DNA of 38,965 nucleotides from CAZEDK01 sp964511025. GTDB taxonomy: Bacteria > Patescibacteriota > Gracilibacteria > UBA1369 > GWF2-33-10. The first letter of the stretch is position 1. Every line of letters begins with the position of its first letter. The notes beneath the pieces are model-generated. The model was not told where the DNA came from. It did not search any database and saw only the letters and a program-made list of their open reading frames with translations. The translations under genes were made by a program, and so were the position numbers. Positions 25,479 through 32,836 of this stretch are shown piece by piece. Where the stretch lies: assembly GCA_964511025.1 (NCBI GenBank), contig CAZEDK010000010.1, forward strand, positions 1 through 38,965, read 5' to 3'.

Positions 25479-26744
25479 CTAGCAGCTTCTAGTTATCATC
25501 TGATCCCTTCTTACCCCTACACCTATATATTTGATCTTGCATTTCATTAATTCTTCCAGTTTTTTGATGTAGTTTTGGCAATTTATTGGGAGCTCTTCAA
25601 ATGTTTTACAGTTGCTAATATCTTCTTGCCAACCCTGCATTTCAATGTATTCCACTGTGCATTCCTGCAAAACGTTGAGTGAAGCTGGAAAACTTTCTAA
25701 TTCTTTGTCGTTGCGTAAATATTTAATCCCGATTTTGAGTGTATCGATGCCGGTTAAACAATCAATTTTTGTCAGATTGATAGCACTGTAATTGTTTACC
25801 ATCATTGAATACTTCATCATGACTGCGTCAAACCAGCCTATTCTTCGTGGACGACCTGTTGTTGAACCGTATTCATTTGCAATTTTTCTTAGATTTTCCG
25901 CGAAATCTCCATGTAGTTCTGTTGGGAATGGACCTGATCCTACTCGTGTAGTGAATGCCTTTACTATTCCTATTAGTTCACTGTTTTTTTGAGGAGCGAT
26001 ACCGAGGCCCGTATATATGCCACCTATTGAAGGACTTGATGATGTGACATACGGATAAGTGCCATGATCTACATCGAGCATAATGGCATTTGCGCCTTCC
26101 ATTAATATTGATTTACCTTCTTCTATGGCTTGATTGAGATACAAAGTACTGTCTTTTATGCAGTTTTTTATATTTTCGAATGATTCTTTGTAAAATTTGA
26201 GTTTTTCTTCTATATCAAATTCCAAATTTCCATACATTGCAGATAATATTTTGACATTATTCCTTAATTTATCTTCGAAATAATCAAATTCTTCAAGATC
26301 GCAAAATCTAATACCTCTTCGTGACATTTTGTCTTCATAGCAAGGTCCAATCCCTCTTTTGGTTGTGCCAACAGATTTTGATCCTTTCATTTCTTCTTGC
26401 TTGCCATCGATTGTTTTGTGATAATCAAATAATATATGAGCTCTGTTTGAGATAATTATTCGTCCTTTGTAATCAATTCCTTTCTCTTCAAGATTTTTCA
26501 ATTCGCTGAGTAAAGTTTCTAAATGCACAACGCAGCCATTACCAATAAGACATACTGTTTTTGGATCTAAGATGCCTGATGGGATTAAGTGGAAAACAAA
26601 TTTTTTATCGCCAACATAGACTGAATGTCCTGCGTTAGCGCCTCCAGCACTTCTAGTTATTATATCAAATTTTTCTGATAAAATATCGGTAAGTTTGCCT
26701 TTGCCTTCATCACCCCATTGTGCTCCTAATATAATTGTGTGCAT
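25479..26744 (-). CDS. purA: Adenylosuccinate synthetase
   Basis: The 421-aa product has near-normal length and all main motifs: the P-loop-like GAQWGDEGKGK, GGANAGHSVYVG, the IMP loop 'KSVGTTKRGIGPCYEDK', 'EGANAIMLDVDHGTYPYVTS', 'TTRVGSGPFPTEL', 'GSTTGRPRRIGWFD' and NLTKIDCL. It joins IMP and aspartate using GTP to give adenylosuccinate, the first step from IMP to AMP. It follows the GerMN lipoprotein gene by 25 bp and probably shares its promoter. It diverges from purC, two genes away. The start codon has no Shine-Dalgarno. Confidence 0.96.
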   Translation of the reverse strand: MHTIILGAQWGDEGKGKLTDILSEKFDIITRSAGGANAGHSVYVGDKKFVFHLIPSGILDPKTVCLIGNGCVVHLETLLSELKNLEEKGIDYKGRIIISNRAHILFDYHKTIDGKQEEMKGSKSVGTTKRGIGPCYEDKMSRRGIRFCDLEEFDYFEDKLRNNVKILSAMYGNLEFDIEEKLKFYKESFENIKNCIKDSTLYLNQAIEEGKSILMEGANAIMLDVDHGTYPYVTSSSPSIGGIYTGLGIAPQKNSELIGIVKAFTTRVGSGPFPTELHGDFAENLRKIANEYGSTTGRPRRIGWFDAVMMKYSMMVNNYSAINLTKIDCLTGIDTLKIGIKYLRNDKELESFPASLNVLQECTVEYIEMQGWQEDISNCKTFEELPINCQNYIKKLEELMKCKIKYIGVGVRRDQMITRSC

Positions 26745-26748
26745 CTAG

Positions 26749-26772
26749 CTAAAAACTAAAAACTAAAAACTA
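26749..26772. repeat. Short tandem repeat (CTAAAAA) x3.4
   Basis: Three exact 7-bp units followed by CTA fill the gap between purA and the GerMN gene. The last CTA is the reverse complement of the GerMN TAG stop. The same heptamer in reverse orientation recurs loosely after tpiA. Confidence 0.85.
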
Positions 26773-27291
26773 TTTTCCCGAAATAACAGCATCAATTGGT
26801 TTGCCATTGATCAAAATTTCAACTTCTGTAAGTTCAGGATTTGTTGCTATTGCGGTTTTGCTGATTTGTTCTTTGAATCTCGGCTCATCGCAAACTCCAT
26901 TCAGACTTATTTGACCTTCCAAGTTAATGATTATTTTGCTACCTTCAATATTTGCGGATTGCAGACTTAATATCGAATTTTGCAAAGAGTTGTATAGTCT
27001 GTCAGAAGCTTTGTAGCGGAATAATGCGTCAAGCGATAATTTTAATTTAATAATTGGATTATTTGCTTGTGCTACCGGTATATTAATAGGAACCAGGCTA
27101 TCGTTACAACCGACTGATTCACCTTTTTGTCCGTTATTTTCAAGCGCAACTAAATAAATTACAGCATTTTGAGGTGCTTTTTCAGATATTTCCTCGGGAC
27201 TATCGGTTTGAGTGTCAGGATTTGTTTTGCATCCAATTGCAAATACGGTCCAAGCTAGTAATAAAAAAGAGAAAACTATATATTTTTTCAT
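26770..27291 (-). CDS. Lipoprotein with a GerMN domain
   Basis: The 173-aa product starts with a lipoprotein signal: MKK, a hydrophobic core, then FAIGC (lipid-attached Cys at residue 21). A Pro/Glu-rich linker follows. Residues ~43-170 match GerMN: 'NAVIYLVALE', VGCNDSLVPI, 'KLKLSLDALF', 'IEGSKIIINLEGQISLNGVCDEPRFKEQISKTA', 'TEVEILINGKPI'. GerMN domains occur in spore germination lipoproteins and in many envelope lipoproteins of non-sporulating bacteria. Nothing here suggests sporulation, so a general envelope role is likely. It is cotranscribed with purA. Confidence 0.85.
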   Translation of the reverse strand: MKKYIVFSFLLLAWTVFAIGCKTNPDTQTDSPEEISEKAPQNAVIYLVALENNGQKGESVGCNDSLVPINIPVAQANNPIIKLKLSLDALFRYKASDRLYNSLQNSILSLQSANIEGSKIIINLEGQISLNGVCDEPRFKEQISKTAIATNPELTEVEILINGKPIDAVISGK

Positions 27292-27319
27292 GAAATTATT
27301 TTTTTAAAAATCCACATTA

Positions 27320-27348
27320 ATAATACTCAAATAAAATAAAATTGGCAA
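27320..27348 (-). promoter_or_regulatory. Promoter TTGCCA-N17-TATTAT for gerMN-purA
   Basis: On the minus strand TTGCCA (27343-27348) and TATTAT (27320-27325) are spaced by 17 bp, about 29 bp before the GerMN gene start. Its -35 box overlaps the opposite-strand -35 box of purC almost completely. Confidence 0.6.
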
Positions 27349-27370
27349 AAGATTCTGAAAATGATATAAG
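27342..27370 (+). promoter_or_regulatory. Promoter TTGGCA-N17-TATAAG (extended -10) for purC
   Basis: TTGGCA (27342-27347) and TATAAG (27365-27370) are spaced by 17 bp with TGA before the -10. The predicted leader to the purC ATG is about 20 nt, too short for a riboswitch. Confidence 0.65.
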
Positions 27371-27396
27371 AATTATTGGATATCTAAATTTTCAAA

Positions 27397-28362
27397 ATGT
27401 TAACAATAGATCAAATTATAGCTCAATTACCTTATGTTCTTAAAAGTACTGATTTCGCATGGCTTGGTGAAAGGTATGAAGGTAAAATTAGAGATAATTA
27501 TACCAAAGGCGATAGAAGAATTCTTATAGTCACTGACAAAGTTTCTGCTTTTGATCGTATACTTACTCATATTCCGTTCAAAGGTCAAGTTCTTAATCAA
27601 ATGGCTGAATTTTGGTTTAATAAGACTTCTGATATTTGTGGGAATCACGCGATTGAATTTCCGGATCCGAATGTTGTTGTCGCTAAACAATGTAAGGCAT
27701 TGCCTGTAGAGATGGTTGTAAGAGGTTATTTGACTGGAACTACTTCTACTTCCGTTTGGTCTCATTACAAAAATGGTGGAAGGAATTTTTGTGGTAATAA
27801 GCTTGATGATGGCATGAAAAAAGATCAAAAATTTTCAAATCCTATAATTACACCTTCTACAAAAGCGTTGTATGGAGCTCATGATGAATCAGTTTCACCT
27901 CAAGATTTGTTAGATAGGGATCTTGTGACAAAAGAGCAGCTTGATTATTTGATGACAGTGTCAATGTCTTTATACAAAAGAGGAGTAGATATAGCTGCTA
28001 AACAGGGGATTATACTTGTTGATACAAAATATGAGTTTGGAATTGATAAAGAAAATAATATTATATTAATTGATGAGATTCATACTCCTGATTCTTCTAG
28101 ATTTTGGAAACAGGCATCTTACTTCGAACTTTTGGAAAAAGGAGCTGATCAGGACAATATTAACAAAGAATATTTGAGGCTTTGGTTGGCGAATCAAGGA
28201 TATCTTGGTGATGGACCGGTTCCTTATATACCTGAAGAAGTAATAGTAGAAACTTCAAGAAGATATATGGAAGCTTATGAATTGATTACAGGGGAAAAAT
28301 TTGAAGCGCAGGTGGGGGATGTGTTCAGTAGGACTGAAGCGAGTCTTCAGAAATATAGATGA
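27397..28362 (+). CDS. purC: SAICAR synthetase, long form
   Basis: The 321-aa product resembles the yeast Ade1-like long form of phosphoribosylaminoimidazole-succinocarboxamide synthase. Motifs: 'YEGKIRDNYTKGDRRILIV', 'SAFDRILTHIPFKGQVLNQ', 'PVEMVVRGYLTGTTSTSVW', 'DTKYEFGIDKENNIILIDE', then IHTPDSSRFW. It condenses CAIR with aspartate using ATP in purine synthesis, two steps before AICAR. It diverges from gerMN-purA. Its stop is 1 bp from the stop of the convergent MazF-type gene. Confidence 0.95.
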   Translation: MLTIDQIIAQLPYVLKSTDFAWLGERYEGKIRDNYTKGDRRILIVTDKVSAFDRILTHIPFKGQVLNQMAEFWFNKTSDICGNHAIEFPDPNVVVAKQCKALPVEMVVRGYLTGTTSTSVWSHYKNGGRNFCGNKLDDGMKKDQKFSNPIITPSTKALYGAHDESVSPQDLLDRDLVTKEQLDYLMTVSMSLYKRGVDIAAKQGIILVDTKYEFGIDKENNIILIDEIHTPDSSRFWKQASYFELLEKGADQDNINKEYLRLWLANQGYLGDGPVPYIPEEVIVETSRRYMEAYELITGEKFEAQVGDVFSRTEASLQKYR

Positions 28363-28363
28363 T

Positions 28364-28699
28364 TTAATTTAAAATTTGCTCAATTTTTTGAAGAACTTCC
28401 TTAAGTTTGTTATTGTTGATCGAAGCTACTGTTTGTAAAATTAATTTTTTATTAATTGTCATGATATTGCCACATTTTACAAATGATGCTTTTGAGATTG
28501 TGCCTGCAATTAAATGTTTTGCTTGCAGGTCTATTTCGAATTTTTCCAATCCTTGTTTACTACTTATTGCCGCACAAATTATATCTTCGCCATTATGATA
28601 GTTATCATTTGAAATGATCAAAGCTGGACGTACTTTTGATTGTGTATGGCAGGTAAAAGGATAATTTACAATTATGATTCTTCCTTGTTTTATTTTCAT
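28364..28699 (-). CDS. MazF/PemK-type toxin
   Basis: The 111-aa product matches the MazF/PemK fold: 'KQGRIIIVNYPFTCHTQSK', 'VRPALIISNDNYHNGEDIIC', AAISSKQ, then 'TISKASFVKCGNIMTINKKLI'. The RPALIIS strand and the conserved Ser after TI are typical. Family members are mRNA interferases. The ATG overlaps the antitoxin stop (ATGA), so the pair is translationally coupled. It is convergent with purC and nearly touches it. Confidence 0.85.
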   Translation of the reverse strand: MKIKQGRIIIVNYPFTCHTQSKVRPALIISNDNYHNGEDIICAAISSKQGLEKFEIDLQAKHLIAGTISKASFVKCGNIMTINKKLILQTVASINNNKLKEVLQKIEQILN

Positions 28700-28980
28700 A
28701 AAGAAATACTAGTATCAAAAAGATTATCATCCTCATCGTCATCCCAAAAAGATAAACTGTGTTGATTTATTTGTAAAATTTCATCATCACTCCAGTCTTC
28801 GCAAATAATATTTTGTTGATTATCGTCTAGAATTAATTCTTTTTCATAAATAGGCTCTACTTTGAACATAGGACTGTTATGATTCGTTACTATAAATCTC
28901 ATATTTTTGTTTCTTGACTCTTCCCAAAATTTGCTCATATTTGCTCGCCAAGTTTTTACGTTCACTATTTGTGTAATCAT
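28696..28980 (-). CDS. Phd/YefM-type antitoxin of the MazF-like toxin
   Basis: From ATG at 28980 the product is 94 aa: 'VNVKTWRANMSKFWEESRNK' followed by MRFIVTNHNSPMFKVEPI, the DNA-binding Phd/YefM layout. The rest is an acidic toxin-binding tail (DWSDDEIL, DDDEDDN). A longer frame opening at 29040 is unlikely because it would run through the operator and -10. It should bind MazF and repress its own operon at the palindrome directly upstream. A Phd-type antitoxin with a MazF-fold toxin is a mixed but known kind of pairing. Confidence 0.78.
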   Translation of the reverse strand: MITQIVNVKTWRANMSKFWEESRNKNMRFIVTNHNSPMFKVEPIYEKELILDDNQQNIICEDWSDDEILQINQHSLSFWDDDEDDNLFDTSISL

Positions 28981-28993
28981 AAAGTATGTAATT

Positions 28994-29025
28994 AAGTACA
29001 CATATAGTATACGATATGTGTACTT
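28994..29025. promoter_or_regulatory. 32-bp perfect inverted-repeat operator of the Phd-MazF pair
   Basis: Arms AAGTACACATAT and ATATGTGTACTT are exact 12-bp reverse complements around an 8-bp centre. The arms hold GTACAC/GTGTAC cores close to the TGTACA element known for YefM operators. The palindrome covers the -10 box, so binding would block transcription. Confidence 0.85.
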
Positions 29026-29034
29026 AAGCGGCAA
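29006..29034 (-). promoter_or_regulatory. Promoter TTGCCG-N17-TATACT for the antitoxin-toxin operon
   Basis: On the minus strand TTGCCG (29029-29034) and TATACT (29006-29011) are spaced by 17 bp. The -10 lies in the centre of the palindromic operator. The leader to ATG 28980 is about 20 nt. Confidence 0.6.
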
Positions 29035-29042
29035 TATCAATT

Positions 29043-32015
29043 TTATTTGGTGTTGTCTTTTATAAAAGTAATTATTTCAGTTTCTAATGCTTTTGGTGCT
29101 GACTTTATTACTTTTCCATTAAATGATATTTCTAGACCAACTTTTTTTACTTCTATTGTGTATTGTTGACTGTTTTTGTTGATAGTTAAGATCGCAGTGC
29201 AATTTTTGCCATTTGAACATTGAGTGCCTGTAAAAAAATCAGTTATTTCTGTTTTGATTCTAGCTGCTTCGGTTTTTCTGTTATCAGTTTGACCAAAAAT
29301 ACCAGTACCAGTTGTTACTGTCATTGTAAATTCTTGTGTAGCGATTGTTGATGCAGCTATTCTTGGCGATCCTGTAAATGGTAATGCTTCTGTTATTAGT
29401 TGCGTTGATTTAGTTAAAGATTGGATTGATCTTGTTGTTTGTGATAATGTTTGAGTTGTTACTGGTTTCCATCCAAGACTAGCTTCCGCACAATTTATTT
29501 GTAACCCTGGATACGCAAGTTTGGCTTCCGCGCAAATTGCCTGTCTAGGTTTGTCAACTAATTCTGATGCATTGCTAGGATTTACGCCATAGGTAACAGT
29601 TAATGGTTGTCCTGTTTCTTGCTGAATTTCTGCCCAGAAATTGGTTGATAGCCCGGATTCTATACATCCAGGGAATACAAATCTTGTATTATTTGCCACT
29701 TCTCCATTTCTTATAAAATATGTAATTATGTGTGAATTTAATTCTTTTTCTTGAAAAGTACACTCCTCAGATGATTTATTTAAAAGATTAAATATAGTCT
29801 TTTTTGGGGTTTTGGTCGGCGTGTAAGTTGCGATAGAGTCTCTGATTTTTATAGAACATTGAAAATATTCACTTGTTTCGTTTGTTCCTCTTTTTACATA
29901 AAGTGTACCGTACGATTGATTGTCGCTTGTTGTTAAAGAAAATTCTTGTATCGCACCTTCTGCAATGCTACCCCATTTGAAATTATTTATTTCGTTTGTT
30001 GTTGTTTGAGAAATGGTTGCTTTGTTTGGTGTTTTTTCTGGGATTGGGGTGGATGGAGGTGAAGTCGCTGTGGAGATTGGTATTTGTTGATTACTAGATG
30101 ATAAAGGCGTATATGTGACTGCCACGATTCCACCGCACAAACCTATTCCTCCAGCTACAAGGAGAGGAACTAGTGATTTATGTTTCATTGTTTGTGCAGG
30201 ACGAGTTGATGCAGGATTTGCATCACATACTAATTCATATTGTAAATTAGTGCTGTTTAAATTAAACCATTTCCAGTCTTGTTTTGGTGTTGTAGCATCA
30301 GGAGCTGCGCTGCCTGTAATTTTTTCTACATGATGTAAATCTACAACAGTTGAGCCTTGTGTTTCGCTTAGTAAGGCTTGACTTGCTTGATCTATTACGG
30401 TCACATTCATGGATAGGCCTGTCTGTTCCATTACCTCGTGAAGCAAATTTTGTACTTCCGCATCAGGAACACCTTCTGAAATTGGTTCTTGTTCTGCCAG
30501 ATCATCAAAACAAATAATTTCCGAATTTGATTCGCTGTCGATAGCTAAAGTATCATCTTGGTTATCTGGCAATCTATACAAAGCATTATTTAATTCCTCT
30601 CCGCGTGGAAATAAAGAGTTATTAGACTCTATTAATGTAAATAAATTTCTACGATTTATCTCACTTTGTGATTCTATAGCTTGTTTGAAATTTTCCAAAG
30701 CAACTCTTACAGGCGCTAAACTATCAAATCTTGTTTTTAAACATTTGGATGACATGATTACAATCGTATCAAGTAATCTTTCAATAGCATTTTCATTGCA
30801 TTGGTATAATACGCTGTAGCTATCAATAAGTTTGCGTTTGTTGGTGACAATCAATTTTCTAATCTTTTCTATACATTCACTGACGGCTCGAAATTTGACA
30901 ATAGAAGAATCCATTTCAGTCTTTAATGTCTCATCTAATATTGTTCGTAAAGAAGGAAAAAATCTTAATAAAGGAAATACTAATGGATATTGTTCTTCTT
31001 GTGGCGTTAATTTTTTTGAATGTTTGTATATATTATTATTGGATGATAGTACTATACCCAATGCCAGTCTTAAATCTATGTTATCCAAACTGCCGGCGAC
31101 TTTGTCTGCTGATACGACTGTTCCTATTGGCTTCGCTAAATCTCCAAAATCAGATAATCTGAACTGAGGAGTTCCTGTCTCATCGTTGTATGTTAAAATT
31201 TGTTTTTCACCAAAATCTCCATGCGTAAGACCTCTGCTGTGTATATGCGCCATTGCATTTGTAGCGGCTAATAGCATATCACATAGAAATGTCAGATTGT
31301 ATTCTTCAGCACTTGGATTAGATAAAATTCTGGAGCATTCTCTTGTTTGTCCGTCTGTACCGACTACACGATCCATGAATATACCTTGTGTACTTATGCA
31401 TTTCGCATCTGCTGATTGACATAGTACTCCTTGAGTTACAAAAGTTGAGGCTACGAAAGAAGAAGATATGCTTATATCAGGTATACGTGTTATTAATGTT
31501 TCGCTGTCTATCGCACCCAATGTATCTGGAAATAATAATTTGATTGCAATGTGTGGATTAACAGGTTCGAGCGTATTATTTTCTTGTATTTCTACTCTGT
31601 ATGGTATAACTAGCCTTCCCATACCACCTGCTTTAGTTGTTTCTATTACGGAATATAATTTCACCTGTCCTGATTTAACTAATTCTGCAACCTCTTTATT
31701 ACCTGAAATAGGTCCTATTACCCTTTCCAATTCTTGCCTAACGTGTGCCATTTCTCTTTCCAGTTGATTGATTGGATCGTTTTCTGTAGGTGTTGCTAGT
31801 GTAGTTAGTATCCCAAGATGTACCGTTTCTCCTGCTACTAAATTTGTTAAATTGTTTCTTGTTATCCTTGCTAATCCTGCTAAATAATTCTCATCTGGCA
31901 TGGCTGTCAAAAACCATGGTCCACGCATTTGATATGCATTTTGTGCTGTAGGATTTTCAAACTGCTTGTGTTTCTGAGAAAAATTTTCTTTCGGATATAG
32001 AATTTCTGTTGCCAT
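29043..32015 (-). CDS. Membrane-spanning Ser/Thr protein kinase-like protein
   Basis: The product is ~990 aa. I chose ATG at 32015; a TTG at 32027 would add four residues. Kinase features: a Gly-rich AGGMGRLVI near residue 130, HIAIKLL (ATP-site Lys, near 161), 'HSRGLTHGDFGEKQI' (catalytic loop, near 270) and LSDFGD (Mg-binding, near 294). The loop keeps the catalytic Asp but reads HGDFGEKQ in place of HRDLKxxN, so the Asn is Gln and activity is uncertain. One membrane span (SLVPLLVAGGIGLCGGIVAV) lies near 622-645. About 350 residues would be outside: a Pro/Thr-rich linker, then two weakly similar segments (AIQEFSLTT, ATQEFTMTV) and several Cys residues. The layout is that of a PknB-like sensor, but without PASTA repeats. 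It has its own consensus promoter. Confidence 0.75.
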   Translation of the reverse strand: MATEILYPKENFSQKHKQFENPTAQNAYQMRGPWFLTAMPDENYLAGLARITRNNLTNLVAGETVHLGILTTLATPTENDPINQLEREMAHVRQELERVIGPISGNKEVAELVKSGQVKLYSVIETTKAGGMGRLVIPYRVEIQENNTLEPVNPHIAIKLLFPDTLGAIDSETLITRIPDISISSSFVASTFVTQGVLCQSADAKCISTQGIFMDRVVGTDGQTRECSRILSNPSAEEYNLTFLCDMLLAATNAMAHIHSRGLTHGDFGEKQILTYNDETGTPQFRLSDFGDLAKPIGTVVSADKVAGSLDNIDLRLALGIVLSSNNNIYKHSKKLTPQEEQYPLVFPLLRFFPSLRTILDETLKTEMDSSIVKFRAVSECIEKIRKLIVTNKRKLIDSYSVLYQCNENAIERLLDTIVIMSSKCLKTRFDSLAPVRVALENFKQAIESQSEINRRNLFTLIESNNSLFPRGEELNNALYRLPDNQDDTLAIDSESNSEIICFDDLAEQEPISEGVPDAEVQNLLHEVMEQTGLSMNVTVIDQASQALLSETQGSTVVDLHHVEKITGSAAPDATTPKQDWKWFNLNSTNLQYELVCDANPASTRPAQTMKHKSLVPLLVAGGIGLCGGIVAVTYTPLSSSNQQIPISTATSPPSTPIPEKTPNKATISQTTTNEINNFKWGSIAEGAIQEFSLTTSDNQSYGTLYVKRGTNETSEYFQCSIKIRDSIATYTPTKTPKKTIFNLLNKSSEECTFQEKELNSHIITYFIRNGEVANNTRFVFPGCIESGLSTNFWAEIQQETGQPLTVTYGVNPSNASELVDKPRQAICAEAKLAYPGLQINCAEASLGWKPVTTQTLSQTTRSIQSLTKSTQLITEALPFTGSPRIAASTIATQEFTMTVTTGTGIFGQTDNRKTEAARIKTEITDFFTGTQCSNGKNCTAILTINKNSQQYTIEVKKVGLEISFNGKVIKSAPKALETEIITFIKDNTK

Positions 32016-32059
32016 GAGATTTAACAATTTCTTAACAAATATTCCTTGAAACGGACTGT

Positions 32060-32087
32060 ATTATACGTTAAAATGTGTGAATGTCAA
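32060..32087 (-). promoter_or_regulatory. Consensus promoter TTGACA-N16-TATAAT for the kinase-like gene
   Basis: On the minus strand both hexamers (32082-32087 and 32060-32065) are perfect, spaced by 16 bp. The leader is about 38 nt to ATG 32015. Confidence 0.8.
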
Positions 32088-32106
32088 GCTTTCTACGTTT
32101 TAAAAA

Positions 32107-32136
32107 TTGGAAACTTGGTTTTCTTTGAACTACAAT
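32107..32136 (+). promoter_or_regulatory. Promoter TTGGAA-N18-TACAAT for the 80-aa membrane protein
   Basis: TTGGAA (32107-32112) and TACAAT (32131-32136) are spaced by 18 bp, about 26 bp before the ATG. This is moderate evidence. It is divergent from the kinase promoter. Confidence 0.45.
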
Positions 32137-32161
32137 AATTTTAACATAAAAAAGTTTCAAA

Positions 32162-32404
32162 ATGCCTGAATGGTTATATGTAATTATCGGCGCTTCAGTT
32201 GCCTTGTTGACAATTCTTGTTTCAATTGCGCTTCTTTATTTGATCTTTATGCTCAGAGATGTCAATAAAGTGGTCGATGAAGTGGAGCAAACAGTTGAAA
32301 AAGTGCAAGATTACATCATGAAACCAATTCATCTGACAAATCAGGCTATCAAGTTAATTGCGCCATTTCTCGAAGGCGCTTCGAAGAAAGTAAAGAAAAA
32401 ATAG
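32162..32404 (+). CDS. Small membrane protein, one span plus amphipathic helix (DUF948-like)
   Basis: The 80-aa product has one N-terminal membrane span (residues ~5-30: VIIGASVALLTILVSIALLY) and then a charged helical stretch, 'DVNKVVDEVEQTVEKVQDYI', ending in KKVKKK. The layout resembles small DUF948-like proteins. No catalytic residues are visible. It stands alone on the plus strand between the divergent kinase gene and the next promoter. Confidence 0.75.
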   Translation: MPEWLYVIIGASVALLTILVSIALLYLIFMLRDVNKVVDEVEQTVEKVQDYIMKPIHLTNQAIKLIAPFLEGASKKVKKK

Positions 32405-32424
32405 TTTGATCAGATCGTAAAAAT

Positions 32425-32452
32425 TTGACAAAATTTAGTGGAGATGTATAAT
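32425..32452 (+). promoter_or_regulatory. Consensus promoter TTGACA-N16-TATAAT for the 120-aa membrane protein
   Basis: TTGACA (32425-32430) and TATAAT (32447-32452) are both perfect, spaced by 16 bp. Transcription would start near 32459, downstream of the GTG/ATG codons at 32438 and 32444. This fixes the start of the next gene at ATG 32474. Confidence 0.8.
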
Positions 32453-32473
32453 ACAAGCTCTTTTTTTGCTTTT

Positions 32474-32836
32474 ATGTCATTGAATTATAGAGAGGTTTTG
32501 AGGAGTGATAATCAAAGTTCAGATAGATTATTCTTGCCTGAGCATAATGATGGCATTATAAGTATGGCTGGAATTTTAAGAAGATTATTGGGTGCTGTTG
32601 TTCTTGGTGGATTTTTATATAACGCTGCAACTTATAATATTGACGATCCGGTAATAGATAAACCACAAGCTGGAGATACAACTTCAGTTGTGGATCCATG
32701 TAGATCTGTAGTTAAATATTCAGATAATCCAGATGGTGATATATCAAATACTGACGTGCCTTTGATACACGAAGTACCAATTGTTGACTGTACTCATTCA
32801 AAAATTGCTATTTCTATTCCTTCAGCTCCTCAGTAA
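32474..32836 (+). CDS. Unknown 120-aa protein with one membrane span
   Basis: From ATG 32474 (MSLNYREVLRSDNQ) the product has a polar N-terminus of ~30 residues, one hydrophobic segment (SMAGILRRLLGAVVLGGFLY) and a ~65-residue acidic C-terminal tail with two Cys (VVDPCRS, IVDCTHS) that could form a disulfide. An in-frame GTG at 32438 is rejected because the -10 box lies inside it. No family is recognised. The 3' end overlaps the convergent lipoprotein gene by 23 bp, so the two genes share their last codons on opposite strands. Confidence 0.6.
   Translation: MSLNYREVLRSDNQSSDRLFLPEHNDGIISMAGILRRLLGAVVLGGFLYNAATYNIDDPVIDKPQAGDTTSVVDPCRSVVKYSDNPDGDISNTDVPLIHEVPIVDCTHSKIAISIPSAPQ

Noticed and set aside
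27292..27396. Purine riboswitch before purC or the GerMN-purA genes
   Set aside because: The 105-bp gap is filled by two promoters and predicted leaders are about 20-30 nt, too short for an aptamer.
28981..29040. Longer antitoxin start at 29040
   Set aside because: It would place the operator, -10 and -35 inside the coding region. The family N-terminus matches the ATG at 28980.
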